From positions 603,880,709-603,944,708 of the forward strand of contig NC_081413.1 in assembly GCF_030272615.1 (NCBI RefSeq): a stretch of DNA of 64,000 nucleotides, given 5' to 3'. Of the stretch, positions 24,088 to 35,619 are shown in pieces. The DNA is from Cryptomeria japonica (Eukaryota > Streptophyta > Pinopsida > Cupressales > Cupressaceae). The position numbers and the translations under genes are program-made. The notes below the pieces were generated by a model, which worked only from the letters and a program-made list of their open reading frames with translations, made no database searches and had not been told where the DNA came from. The first letter of the stretch is position 1; each line of letters begins with the position of its first letter.

Positions 24088-24561
24088 ATGGTTCCCCAGA
24101 ACATCAATTGGTTAAAACTTAATTTTGATGGGTCTTCTAAAGGTAATCCAAGTTGGGTGAGTGGAGGTGTGGTCATCAGAGATCCAAAGGGTAAGGTCAT
24201 GGGGGTATATGTGGAAAATTCGGTCTCTCAAATGTCCAATGTGGTCAAAATAATGGCCGCCTTCTTTGGCATCATCATTGCAAAAGATAAAGGTTACCAA
24301 TGAATCATTATTAAAGGCAATTCAAAAAATGTTATTATGATGTTGCAAAGGAAATAAAAGCTAGGATGGTGGGCGAAGGATATTATCACAAAGTGCCGTG
24401 ACATGATTGCTATTTTTGGTCACATTAGATACCAATACACCTTAAGAGAAGGAAATAAAATTGTGGATAGATTGGCAAACTTGGGCACTTTTTTTAAGGA
24501 TCTTAAAATCTGGATGGTGCTAAATGAATTACCTCATGTTGTTTGTGTCATGATCACTGAA
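24088..24561 (+). pseudogene. LINE-type RNase H remnant
   Basis: The frame from 24088 reads INWLKLNFDGSSKGNPSWVS, then GGVVIRDPKGKVMGVYVEN. This is the plant LINE RNase H domain, with the first catalytic Asp in NFDGSSKGNP. After an in-frame stop at 24301 it continues with WWAKDIITKCRDM and YTLREGNKIVDRLANLG, the end of the domain. The second acidic residue is not conserved (NVVKIMAAF) and the third Asp is Asn (KGNSK), so it is inactive. It is the C-terminal end of an ORF2 whose other parts are gone. Confidence 0.78.
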
Positions 24562-24831
24562 TAAAATCACCCCAATGGGATTTAAATATTTTATTATTGC
24601 CTTTTCAATTTCTTTCTTGGCCACATTATAATATAATCATTTATCGGAAAGGACTAGATTTGTTAATTCTCATGATAGATATGATTTTATTAATATTTTT
24701 CTTTGTTGTCTCTTTCCCAAAGACATTTTTTTCTATCTTTGTTTGAGTCCTATTCTTGGTTTTATTGTACATACTATTACTAGGGACCTCATCCAGACTA
24801 AACCTTGTAGTTGTAGAAAAAAATAATAGAA

Positions 24832-26310
24832 TGAGGAGCTTTAGAAGAAGGTGGTGGAAAGAAATTTGGCGACCCTTGTGGAAGCTATGAAGGGTTTTGA
24901 CCTTACTCTATTAGAACAATTTTCCAAACCTTAGTTGGATGGTGAAGTTCAACTGGGTGGGGTGAAATTGACTATGTCTCTAGAGACTATAGCGGCTATT
25001 ACGGGTCTAGTGGTTGAGGGAACCACCCTTCCTAAGAAGCCAAATGGTAATTACAAAGAATATTTTCAAAATTTCTTGAAGCTAGGTAAAAATATGTCTA
25101 GTTATCACATTGGTTTCAATAGGAATGGCTTACCTATTATTTAGAAAGAGGGGGCATTGGTCCTAATGAAATTCATCACCCTGGATGGGAGGTTTAAGCA
25201 CTTTCACTTTCAAATTTTCTCCATGCTTAATCACTTGAGGTATAGGTGAAAATTGAATTTCCTATATTGGCCTATTTCATATGTTTCTTAGTTTGTTGTT
25301 GTGGCTAAAGGTAAAGATATCCTTCCCCTACACTAGGAGCTTATCCTTCGGCTTTACAATTTTCATCTAAACTTAACTGCTTCTACTAGCTTAACTTTTA
25401 CTCTCTCGGGCCCTTCTCTATGCATCAAGATTTCTAATATCCTAACCTACAAAGAGCTTGGCCCTAACCCTAAACCTAAGGGCACCCCTACCTGGGTCCA
25501 GCCATGGAAAAACCCTCGGCCCCTCCTTCTATAGTTAGTATTATCGAAGAGCCGAATGATGAGGACAATGCCTCTGAGGATTCTACCTCCTCTTGGTCAA
25601 TCAGGTCAGATTGAACCCCAAATATTCCTGTCAACAAAGAATGTACCCCTTCAACCCCTTCTTTTGGTCAACCCTCATCATTGGTGAATTCACCTAAAAA
25701 ATTGGGACTTCCCTATCCATGCAGAGAAAGCTAATGAACTTTGTGATGGTTAAAATAAGCATCAGGCTATCATCCGTTGGCTTTTGGGCCAGCCTAACAT
25801 GACAAGGAAGAAAAATAATAGATTGAAAGTCCTTGTTGAAGCTAATTCCAGAGTTTCAAGATGGGCTGCAAAAGACAAAGACCAAAGAGTCTAGGTAGTG
25901 GCTAACGATTTGATTGAAAGGTTAGACAAATGGGAAAGTATTGAGGAACAATTGAAGAGGCTTAATGAGAAGATTGACCAGAAAGAGGAAAGGAGAAATC
26001 TATGAAGGCAATGGAGAAGATTCAGAGCAGCCAAGTATCCCTCAAACAAAAAGTGGAGGATGTGATTGTGTAGAGTAATGAAATGCTTAATAAGAATTTC
26101 ACAACCCTTCAAGCTATCGAAGAGGAGATTAATAAAAAGAAGGCTCAAAAGAAGAGGTTGTTGGACTCTTCCCCTACTACAGGATTGGAGACATCATTTT
26201 CTAGGGTGATTGCAACTCCAGAGTCACTTGCTCTCTCGTCTGGCAAGAGATCCAACAAATGACTCTCCTTCTCTAATAAGGTGAAGGCTTTGAGTCATTA
26301 TACGAAGTTT
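24832..26310 (+). pseudogene. Broken reading frame with an unfamiliar N-terminal domain, acidic middle and coiled coil
   Basis: One frame runs from VVERNLATLVEAMKGFDLTL (about 24857) through VKLTMSLETIAAITGL (about 24962), then KEGALVLMKFITLDGRFKHF and FQIFSMLNHLRYR to a Leu-rich part near 25350. It is interrupted by stops near 24932, 25142, 25247, 25292 and 25337. After a shift it reads an acidic Ser-rich piece with SIIEEPNDEDNASEDSTSS (about 25530). The last part, DLIERLDKWESIEEQLKRLN and on to about 26150, looks like a coiled coil. I recall similar ITGL-GRF-type domains in repeat-encoded proteins of plants but cannot name the family. A LINE-type tail with a hairpin follows directly, so it is probably mobile-element coding sequence. 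Confidence 0.5.
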
Positions 26311-26590
26311 GAAAAGTCCCCCACTAGGTAAGCCATCAGTTTGTGCCTTCAGTGAGGATGAGTCTATGAGTTTTGTTATTCTTCTATTTAGTTTTGTCTG
26401 TCTTTGGTTTTTGTTCTGTCTGCTTGGAAGTTGTTGGTTTTGCTCTTGTTTGATAGGTGGCTCTGGGGTGTTAGGTTCTCATTCCTTGTGAGTCCCATGG
26501 CTTTTCTCTCTCTTTCATTGAATGAGTCCCATAGCTTTTCTCTCTCTTTCATTTTATTAATGATTATGTAAGGATTCAGACCTCACACGA
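26311..26590 (+). mobile_element. LINE-type 3' end with hairpin and a short tandem duplication
   Basis: A T/G-rich stretch ends with the hairpin TCTCATTCCTTGTGAG at 26477-26492, followed by TGTAAGGATTCAGACCTCAC near 26570. The piece GAGTCCCATGGCTTTTCTCT and about 15 bases more is repeated once in tandem (about 26490-26558). The hairpin and the AAGG-T-RG-CCT tail match the 3' ends at 42241 and 44277. It likely closes the element whose coding part lies at 24832-26310. Confidence 0.55.
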
Positions 26591-27267
26591 TTTTAACTAA
26601 TCAGAACATGCAAATCATGTCTGTCCAACACTAAATTGTAAGCAAGAGACAGTTTTGTGAATCCAGTAATTTATAAATGTTGCGAATCCACCCACAGTTA
26701 GAAAAATACTACTACCATTTGACTGTCATCCACAGCTAAAAAAGCACTTCCACCGTTTGCTATTGGTGGAATAAAACTGACCAGTTCAGTTAAGAGTTGA
26801 ATCTCCGTAAAAAAATAGCCATAAAATCTCCTACTGACAATTAAGAAATAGAAAGGGCTTCTCATTTCGCGTGGAGTAAAAACAGATATAATGATTCTTC
26901 CTTTCTGTGGTCCACATTGATACTGGGAGATGCAATCGCCATCACACTATTAAAAATGTCTAAATTATTGCGATGTCTTTCACGCATGTGATTCCACTCT
27001 TAAATGTCTGTAAGCTAAGGAATGATGGGTGAACATGGTTTTGAGAATCGTGTTTGAACCACGTGATTCGGTATTTTAGGTATTTCTTATTCAGCCACTT
27101 GCTATTTTCCCGCTACAACGTTTTTCATCTTTGTTTTATTTATACCACTAGGCAAGCAGTCTTATTGCTATTCAAGTAGTCTTAGAAGCTAAGATTTACT
27201 TGCAGCTTTAAACATTGAAAGACTGCTTTCTTTGCATGTTCGGATGAGTATTTTAGGTGACTGTTAT
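26591..27267 (+). promoter_or_regulatory. Upstream region of the laccase gene
   Basis: This is the non-repetitive stretch before the laccase start codon. A TATA-like TTTATTTATA is at 27135-27144, about 125 bases before the ATG. A perfect G-box CACGTG is at 27060-27065. No other control site is claimed. The assignment rests on position. Confidence 0.45.
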
Positions 27268-27378
27268 ATGTTGACGATTTCAAGATGTTACTCAGCATCC
27301 TTTATGGTGCTGCTGTTTACATTCTTTGTCTCATTTGGTTGTCTCGCATGGGCAGACTTGCATATTCACACTTTCGTT
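27268..27378 (+). pseudogene. LAC: Laccase exon 1: start codon and signal peptide
   Basis: The ATG at 27268 opens 37 codons. MLTISRCYSASFMVLLFTFF is followed by a Val/Ser/Gly/Ala-rich end and ADLHIHTFV, a clear secretory signal with likely cleavage after the AWA region. The donor GTATGT follows at 27379. The phase is 0, which fits exon 2 starting at 27769. Confidence 0.85.
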
Positions 27379-27768
27379 GTATGTAGATTTTAATAAATTT
27401 ATGTTACTTTATGAATAATAAACTATCAAAAAGCTTGATGAATCCATCTAGTTATTTGCTCGATTTGATCTTTCATGAAAGTACTACAACATAAAAGTGA
27501 AGCTCGGCAGACAGATTTATTGCTAATATTAGGTTTTTGATTGATGTTTCAGCTTATCTTTATAGTGAGTTTAAACAACATTTAATAGAATTGACATATA
27601 GTACCTTATTAATATGATAGCTAGGATATAGATCAACTGTTTTTCATTCATTTGATTATTTAGAGAATCTAGGGCAGAGCTCTATACACAAATACAGCCG
27701 ACGCAATATTTTTAAGAGTTCAAACGCAGATTTTCTTTCTATATTTTTATTGATTTGCATATATTCAA

Positions 27769-27914
27769 TCGACAAATATTACTCGGCTATGTGAAAATTA
27801 TACCATGGTCACAGTGAATGGACAGCTTCCGGGTCCAACTCTGTATGCCCGAAATGATGACACACTTAATATTACAGTTGTTAACAGAGCCCAACACAAT
27901 GCTACCATCCACTG
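27769..27914 (+). pseudogene. LAC: Laccase exon 2
   Basis: It reads STNITRLCENYTMVTVNGQL and on through PGPTLYARNDD to NATIHW, ending in the first part of the first copper motif HWHG (Trp split across the junction, TG then G). The donor is GTAAAT at 27915. The expected acceptor is ATTCAA, lacking AG. An in-frame TGA at 27751-27753 rules out any acceptor further upstream. Confidence 0.88.
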
Positions 27915-27961
27915 GTAAATCCATCTCTTGTAGACTGTCAATTTCATTGATGATTGAAAAC

Positions 27962-28519
27962 TGTAGAAACTGAAACTACTCTGTCTCCTCTGAGCCAACT
28001 GATTAATCAAAATTAAATAGCAAAGGACACACTATAACAACAATAATCAAATTGCAGAACAGTGTGATACAAAAAACACCCAGCTTTTTATTGCTCAATA
28101 CAAACAATATGGAGGCCTCTATATATAGATTTCAGAACTCTTAAAATATAGTTCATAACATGTAAAAATCAGAATTCTGCGTTAAAAAGAAGAGCATGCA
28201 AAGCATGCATTATTACTTTAAAAAGAAAACTAAATAAAGACAGGCTATGGTAGAGGCAGTGAACACTAGCTAGCCTCTCTAAAAACTGTATGCTTTATTC
28301 TTATAACTGAAAAAACTAATAAAAGAAAACTACGAAAAAATCTCACTAAAAATAGTGATAAAAAAAACTGGAACATGCAGTAAATGCAATATTCGGTGGA
28401 TGTTGAGATCAACTAGAAATCTGATCGGTGATCACTGGTGTTTTACTATCCATGATGGTGAAACTAAGAATAGAAGATAAATTTGGAACTGCATGCTCGA
28501 ACAACATCAATGATCTACA
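27962..28519 (-). repeat. Copia (intron 2) 3' LTR
   Basis: In + strand order it runs from TGTAGAAACTG to ATGATCTACA. The tract TACTCCCCCTT follows at 28520 (polypurine tract on the minus strand). Confidence 0.92.
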
Positions 28520-28569
28520 TACTCCCCCTTGATGTTGGGAGAGCTTACAATCTTATCTTGTAGTGTCAA

Positions 28570-30025
28570 AAACTAAACATTTGCAAATGCCTTGGTGAAG
28601 ATATCTCATATCTGCTAGTTGATCCTGAGTATTGATGTGCTTCAATTCAACTTCTTTCTTTTGCACCAAATCTCATATGAAGTGATATTTCATATCAAAA
28701 TGCTTTGTTCTGCTCTGATGAACCGGATTCTTAGCTAATTTGATGGCACTCACATTGTCACAATAAATTATTGTAGGCTGAATTTGTTTTTCTCTAATTT
28801 CTTCTAAAACTTTTCTGAGCTAGAGCACTTATGTACCTATTGAGGTGATTGCAACATACTCCGCTTCTATAGATGAGAGGGCAACAATACTTTTCTTTTT
28901 CGAGTTCCAGGTAATCAAACCAGAACCAAAAGAAAAAAAAAATTTAGATGTAGATTTACGGTCATCCATACTATCTCCCCAATCTGAATCACTAAAGCCT
29001 ACAAGATTGAACTTTTCAGAAGAGTAGTAATGAATACCAAAATTTAAATTCCCTTTCACATACCTCAAAATCCTCTTGGCTGCCTTCATATGTATTTATG
29101 ATGGATTTGTCATATACTTTGAGACAAGTGAAACTGAATATGCAATATCAGGCCTCGTGTGGGTTAGGAACATCAAGCTCCGCACAATACTTCTGTAACT
29201 TGTCTCATCAACTAAATCAGCACCATCATCTCTACATAACAAAACTCCATGAGCACTTGGAGTGGAGGCAGGGTTACAATTAGTCATATTAAATTTCTTC
29301 AGCATATCCTGTGCATACTTTGTTTGACAAATGAAAATCTCATCTTTACTCTTATAAACCCCCATTCCTAGAAAATATTTCATCAAACCAAGATCTTTCA
29401 TCTCAAATTCTTTCATCATAGCAACATTGAATTCATCTTTCATCTTAGAACTACTACCCATATACAAAAGATCATCAACATACGGACTTATGATGAGGAT
29501 ATCAGTATCTTCTTGTTTGTAGTAAAGGGTAGGATCACTCTTACTTCTCTGGAAGCCATTCTCCTAAAAGTATCCATTAATCCTGGCATAACATGCTATT
29601 GGTGTTTTCTTGAGGCCATACAAAGCCTTCTTTAACCTATAGACATGATTCTCTTTTCCTTCCACTTCAAAACCTTGTGGATTCTCTTTTCCTTCCACTT
29701 CTTCTGAGTTGCTAATGAAATCAGCATTCTTATGGTCTCTTGTCTTGCTACTGGTGCAAATGTCTCTTTATAATCAATTCCATACTTTTGTGTGAAGCCT
29801 TTAGCAACTAATCTTTCCTTGTGTCTTTCAACACTCCCATCACTGTTAAAATTGGTCTTGTAGACCCATTTGGTGCCAATCTTTTTCTTGTCATGCGGAA
29901 GTTCTGTTAACTCCCAAGTGTCATTCCTATGAATGGAATCCATCTCTTCTTCCATGGCTTGCACCCAAACCTCATTAGTACATGCATCTTCAAAACATGA
30001 TGGTTCAAGCAAAATTCACTATCTC
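28570..30025 (-). pseudogene. Copia (intron 2) reverse transcriptase and RNase H
   Basis: The RT opens on the minus strand with WVQAMEEEMDSIHRNDTWEL, then GTKWVYKTNFNSDGS and KERLVAKGFTQKYGIDY. The MDVKSAFLNG block is missing. At that place GGAAGGAAAAGAGAATC occurs twice about 40 bp apart (29640-29700), so a local rearrangement removed part of the palm. RT resumes with KKALYGLK, the intact catalytic PYVDDLLYMG near 29455-29490, and KDLGLMKYFLGMGVY. RNase H has SDSDWGDSMDDRKST, SSIEAEYVAITS and IIYCDNVSAIKLAKN. Stops and shifts occur at several points. Confidence 0.88.
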
Positions 30026-31330
30026 ACCTGTTGGGTTTTCTTCATGTACTTGATTTCCACTCCTCGGGTAGATATCACTCAATCTCCTTACCTTTCTTGT
30101 AGAACTTGGAGAAGAAACTAGACTTGAACTTGGTACTGAAGAACTTGATGAAGGGCTGCTTGGTGGAGTTAAACCACTGGATACATAAACATTAGTTGGT
30201 TGCTCATGATCAATATCAACAATTATATCATCATTCAAAATAGATTTTGGCTTCTCAACATGACCTTTTTTATGACCATAAACTCCCCCTTCATCAAAAA
30301 TCACATCTCTTGATACAATAAGCTTGTTAGTGAGGGGATTATACAATCTATAAGTTTTGTTTTTATCACTATACCCAATAAAAATACACAACTCACTCTT
30401 TGCATCTTACTTCTGTCTATTCTGATCAGCTACATGCACATAAGCCAAACAACCAAAAACTTTGAAATCATTAACATTAGACCTTTTGCCATACCAAGGT
30501 TCATAAGGAGTCATCTTTTCTAGTGCACTGGTGGAGCTACAGTTGAAGATGTATATTGTTGTTGCAACTGCATCTCCCCAATAAGAATTGCTCAATCCCT
30601 TGGTTTGTAACATGCACCTTGCCATTTCAACCACAATATGATTCTTCCTTTCAACTACTCCATTCTGTTGAGGTGTGTATTCATTTTTGAGTTACCTCTT
30701 GATGCCATTAAGATCACAATAACTTTGGAAAGCCTTTGAGAAAAATTTTCCTCCACGATTAGTCCTTAAACATTTGGTCTTGCACCCTTTCTCATTTTCT
30801 ATGAGGGATTTGAACTTCTTGAATGTATCCAAGGCTTCAGCTTTGGCCTTCAAAAAATAGACCCAACAATTTTGTGAGTAATCATAAAAAAAAGTGATTA
30901 AATATGATGACTTACCTAAACTCGTAGTCTGCATAGGACCACAAATATCTGAATGAACAAGTTGAAGTGGGTGATGGGCCCTCCATGCATTGCCTTTTGG
31001 AAACTTTTCGCTTGCATGCTTTCCTTTAGCACAACCTTCACAAACCTCCTTGTGTTCCTCAACCTTGGGCAAACAGGAAACTAGTGCATGCGAGGTTAGA
31101 AACTTCAAACTATGAAAATTTAAATACCCATACCTGAGATGTCATAACCATCTTGAATCCTCATAAGCCATATTTGTCAAACTGTTTTTATGTTCACCAA
31201 ACCTCAAGGGGAACATCCTATTTCTTGTCATAGGAATAACAGTAATCACCCTATTACACTTATTCTTATCATAGATAGTACATGTCTTATTCTCAAAGAC
31301 TACTTTATAATTTTTCTCACATAGCTTCCC
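30026..31330 (-). pseudogene. Copia (intron 2) integrase and C-terminal linker
   Basis: The zinc-binding pre-integrase part has CEGCAKGKHASEKF. The core reads LVHSDICGPMQTTSLG (first Asp), LRTNRGGKFFSKAF (the second catalytic Asp is Asn) and TPQQNGVVERKN (Glu). Then follow VFGCLAYVHV and FIGYSDKNKTYRLYNP, typical of the copia integrase C-terminus. A Ser/Pro-rich linker near 30120-30180 leads to RT. In-frame stops lie at about 31141, 30690 and 30405. The changed core Asp and the stops make it inactive. Confidence 0.87.
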
Positions 31331-31373
31331 AACACTTAACAAATTGTGTTTCAATTGTGGAGTATAATAAATA

Positions 31374-32492
31374 TCATGAATACTCTTTATACCTTCTTTT
31401 ATTTTGGACCTCCATAGCTCCTTTGGCAGCAACCTCCAATGATTTATCATCACCAAGTTGGATTTTAGATTTGAAACTTCCATCCTTTGTTGAGAACAAC
31501 TTCTCATTCCCCATCATATGGTTAGATGATCTAGAATCTAGGTACCAAGCATTTTTGCTAGTATTTTCACCCTTGGCATAAGATAAAAATAAGTGATCAG
31601 GAGGATTCTCACTACTTTCTTGAGCATAGTTAGAACTTTTACCTTCTTTCAATCTGCATTCTCTTTCAAAGTGGCCATACCTATTACAATGGTAAGATTG
31701 AACATTTCTCTTATCAAATCTGCCTCTACCTCTTCCTCTAGAACCACCTCTTCCTCTTCAGCCACCTCTACCTATACCTCTTGAAGAATTTTGGCTTTTC
31801 CCTTTACCTTGGCCTTGATTGATTTTGGCACTACTACTACTTGCATCTTGATTTTTTGTGATTAACAATTCAGAGGAAAACACTTTCTCTACACCTTCAA
31901 AAGAATCTTTCAATCTTTCTTCATGAGACATTAGGGATTCAACCAGTTGATCAAACTGTAGTTTTGCAAATCCTTGCTTTCTTCTATGATTATTGCTACA
32001 TGATTCCATCTGGGTGTCAAAGATCTCAACACTTTTTTTTATCAAAACTTCATTGGTTACAATTTCCCCAAGTGTAGCCATTTTATTGACCACATCTTTG
32101 ACTCTAACACAATAATCACTTATACTTTCAACTTCTTGCATCTTCAAATTTTTGAATTCTCACTTCAATGTCTGAAGCTTGACCACTTTAACTTTATCAC
32201 TACCCTGGTAAGCTTTTTGTAGAGTCTTCCAGGCATCTTTGGCAGTTGTTTCTCTTGATATTCTTGGAAATAAGCTCTTATCAAGAGCTATTTGAATGTG
32301 AAACAAAGCTTTAGCATTCTTTTTCCTTGCTTCCTTTCTTCTTGTTCTTTTATTAGCTGTAAGGGCATTCCAATCAACTGGCTCTTTATAACCTGATTTA
32401 ATAATCTCCGACAAATATTTTCCAATAAAAAAGGTTAGCATCTTAATGCACCAATAATCATAATCATTCCCATCAAATTCTAGAACGGGCAT
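31374..32492 (-). pseudogene. Copia (intron 2) gag and protease
   Basis: The gag frame from 32492 reads MPVLEFDGNDYDYWCIKMLT and continues with KEARKKNAKALFHIQIALD, of UBN2 type. One stop at 32160 precedes FKNLKMQEVESISDYCVRVK. An Arg/Gly-rich stretch follows, then the zinc knuckle CNRYGHFERECR. The first Cys is in SYHCNRYGH, so CX2C has become HC. The protease motif is WYLDSRSSNHMMGN, with Arg in place of the Gly in DSG. A frameshift near 31400 moves the rest into another frame, ending TPQLKHNLLSVGKL. Confidence 0.87.
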
Positions 32493-32579
32493 AGGGTTAG
32501 AATTCGAAATGATTAACTTCGGCGAAATTCCAACAATAAAATTTTAACCCAAAACAATTTTACCTGGTCTGATACCACT

Positions 32580-33139
32580 TGTAGAAACTAAAACTACTCT
32601 GTCTCCTCTAAACCAATTGATTAATCAAAATTAAATAACAAAGAACACACTATAACAACAATAATCAAATTGGAGAACAGTCTGATACAAAAAAAACCCA
32701 GTTTTTTATTGCTCAATACAAACAATATGGATGCCTCTATATATAGATTTCAAAATTCTTAAAATATAGTTCATAACATGTAAAAATCAGAATTCTACGT
32801 TAAAAAGAAGAGCATGCAAAGCATGCATTATTACTTCAAAAAGAAAAATAAATAAAAACAGGGTACGGTGGAGGCAGTGAACACTAGTTAGCCTCTCTAT
32901 AAACTGTATGCTTTATTCTTATAACTGAAAAAACTAATAAAAGCAAACTACGAAAAATCTCACTAATAATAGTGATAATAAAAAAACTGGAACATGCAGT
33001 AAATGCAATATTCGGTGGATGTTGAGATCAACTAGAAATCTGATCGGTGGTCACTGGGTGTTTTAAGGTGCACGATGGTGAAACTAAGAATAGAAGATAA
33101 ATTTGAAACTGCATGCTCGAACAGCATCAGTTATCCACA
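32580..33139 (-). repeat. Copia (intron 2) 5' LTR
   Basis: In + strand order it runs from TGTAGAAACTA to TTATCCACA, followed by the target repeat AAAAC and the last 26 bp of laccase intron 2. The primer binding site lies just to the left on the minus strand. Confidence 0.92.
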
Positions 33140-33170
33140 AAAACCCATTAACAATTATTTGATTTTTCAG

Positions 33171-33415
33171 GCATGGAATCAGACAGATTCGCACAGCGTG
33201 GGCTGATGGACCCGAGTACATTACACAGTGCCCTATCCAACCAGGGGGGAAATTTACGTACACATTCACAAGTTTTTATCAGGAAGGAACCTTGTGGTGG
33301 CATGCCCATGTGTCATGGCTCCGTACAACAGTTCATGGAGCAATGGTCATCCTTCCAAAGAATGGCTGCTCTTATCCGTTTACCCACCCACATGCTGAGA
33401 TTCCTCTAGTGCTAG
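33171..33415 (+). pseudogene. LAC: Laccase exon 3
   Basis: It is preceded by TTTTTCAG and followed by GTAATG, and is 245 bp long. It reads [20 protein letters not shown], then [13 protein letters not shown], then [20 protein letters not shown] and ends PLVLG. The copper ligands in HG and WHAH are intact. Confidence 0.93.
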
Positions 33416-33436
33416 GTAATGGAAATTAGAACCTTA

Positions 33437-33830
33437 TAAAAAGCTATCATATTTATTGATCAAGTTTGCTTAGATATCTCTCTTAATCATTCTTAATATT
33501 GATTCAGAAGCTGTTATATAAAATCATCAGATTTTTTGTTCTCTCGTACATTACGTTTTCTGTGGATTGGGCAATAAAGTAGAAGTACAATTTGGATTAT
33601 GTTCTGAAGGAAACAGCCTTTGCAGGAAAGTGAACCACAATGATAAAAAAAATTCACAAAAAATTAAAACAATTAAGATATCATATTTATTGATCAACTT
33701 TGCTTAAACGAGTCTCTTAATCATTCTTCAGCTATTAAGATTCGTGAATCTTTCCGACTAGTTACAGAGAAAGATTAGAAGTACAGTCTGGATTATGCTG
33801 CAGAAAAGTGAAGCACAGCTATCTTTTTGA
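33437..33830. repeat. Local duplication inside laccase intron 3
   Basis: The segment with AGCTATCATATTTATTGATC, TTTGCTTA, TCTCTTAATCATTCTT and later AGAAGTACAATTTGGATTAT recurs about 235 bp downstream in a diverged form. No coding sequence lies in intron 3 (33416-34735). Confidence 0.6.
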
Positions 33831-34735
33831 TGAAAATAGTTTTATGGTAGAATCTGACAATACTTTACTTTAAGTTTCAGAGAAGAATCTACCTATCGTT
33901 TATTTTACTTTTCAACTTTCACAAGAAAATCGGTAAAATTGAACATGTGAAAGAGGTCTTTATAATTTCTCAATGTTTCCCTAAATTTATAATTTGAGGA
34001 GAAAAAGAACACGTGCAGTTTTGAATAGTGGTAAGTATAATTGAACTCATTGGCTAAACCCATTTATCATATGTTTTATTAGCTGGTCTCATCTTTTAAA
34101 TATAGTTAAATTATATTTAAATTTGAGTATTGGAATAAAGATTTTTCATTTTTCTTCAATATTTTTTACAATCTTTATCTGATATTTTTTAAGCTAAGAG
34201 GTAAGGATTGAGAGGTATCCATTCCACCAAATTCATTTGAGAACGGATTCCAATCTCATCCTTAATGATGTCAGAGTCTTGCACTTATCTTTTGTGGGTT
34301 GATTTAGAACTATTCAACTTCACCAATAGATCAAATAGCAATTGAATTTATTTTAAATATATATCTTATAAAAGTTAAATTTTAAGATAGAGTTATATAA
34401 CAAAAAGATTATTTTTGGTGTAAGACAATACTATTGAAACATTTTTAAAGCCAGAATAGCTACAGCCCTACTTTAAATTTTAAAGTATTTTTTTATTTTT
34501 TATTCTTATAAGTTTACATTTAATATTTTATCTAGTGGAATCTTTTCATATATCACGTTAACTTCAGATTTTAAATTAAAATAACAATTCTGTATTGTAA
34601 TCTTAGAAAATATTTCTATATCTAATGATTCATAGTTTTCCATATATTAGACGTATCCTCTGTGCGTTCACATTGGATGGTCATTGCGTTTCGTAGTGGC
34701 TCTAACTGCTTGGAAAAAAACGAAAAATTGAACAG

Positions 34736-34864
34736 GGGAGTGGTGGAACACGGATCCCATCGAAGTCGAAGAGGAAGCAAAACTGAGTGGAGGCGCGCCG
34801 AAAGTTTCAGACGCTTTCACTATAAATGGACAACCCGGAGACCTCTATTCCTGCTCAACTTCAG
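34736..34864 (+). pseudogene. LAC: Laccase exon 4
   Basis: The acceptor is GAACAG and the donor GTGCCA; the length is 129 bp. It reads [20 protein letters not shown] and then [20 protein letters not shown], the linker into cupredoxin domain 2. It has no stops, and the phase matches exons 3 and 5. Intron 3 before it is 1320 bp, intron 4 after it 755 bp. Confidence 0.92.
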
Positions 34865-35619
34865 GTGCCAGTTTTATGTTTTTTTGAAAATGTTTTGGAT
34901 TCGATTCGGTAGAACTATTCGATTTTGAGTAGATGGGCAGCCCGGTAGTAATACTCAATAGATTAAAAACAAATAATGAAGGAAACAGGGGAGTGAAAGA
35001 CAGAGCAAAACTAGAGTAAAGCCAAAAACACATTTCTATTTGTTTAAAACAAAATATTACATCTGAGCTTCAGCTCGTCATGCCTAATGACATAATCTAA
35101 AACATTATAGACTAGACATTCCATTTTCTTAATACTAAAAGCTAATTTACTCATAAAATTCCAGACTCAGAAACTTCGGCCACTTCTGCCCCTATCCTTG
35201 GCTGTAACTGCTATTTCTTTTTTTGCAATACGAGAGACTTCTGGACTCTTCTATATACTTCAAGCAAATTGAGGGAAAAACAAATATTAAATTATATTTT
35301 AGTCAACCCTCAAGTTATGTGAAATCTGCAAATAGGACAGTTGACAGTTGAGTGAAATTAAACTCAATCTTACTCAAATCGTCCTTCATTTCTCGTTTTC
35401 AATGCCAAAGGATATGCCTGTAAAATGCTTCTGGAAAATGCATACGGAGAAAGTTTGATATGATTGCATAGGTTGGGATTTTTTCTCCAACAAATATTTC
35501 TACACATTTTAATCGAGAAATGAGCACTGTGAATACAACTAAGGTACACCCAGTTTCATTTCTAACTAAACAAAATCAACACTGAAAACACATTGAGCAA
35601 TGAAATTTCATGTGCGCAG

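Larger units (their letters stand above)
27962..33139 (-). mobile_element. Ty1/copia element inserted antisense in laccase intron 2
   Basis: The element is 5178 bp with LTRs of 558 and 560 bp and a perfect 5-bp target repeat AAAAC (27957-27961 and 33140-33144). The primer site on the minus strand next to the right LTR is TGGTATCAGACC, one base from the initiator Met tRNA complement. The polypurine tract on the minus strand is AAGGGGGAGTA, next to the left LTR. By hand count the LTRs differ at about 38 of 560 sites, so they are about 93 percent alike. Gag, protease, integrase, RT and RNase H are all recognisable but broken. Confidence 0.93.

Noticed and set aside
27721-27768. An alternative acceptor AG upstream of laccase exon 2 (for example CGCAG at 27725-27729)
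   Set aside because: Any acceptor before 27751 would bring the in-frame TGA at 27751-27753 into the message, and no AG lies between that TGA and the exon.
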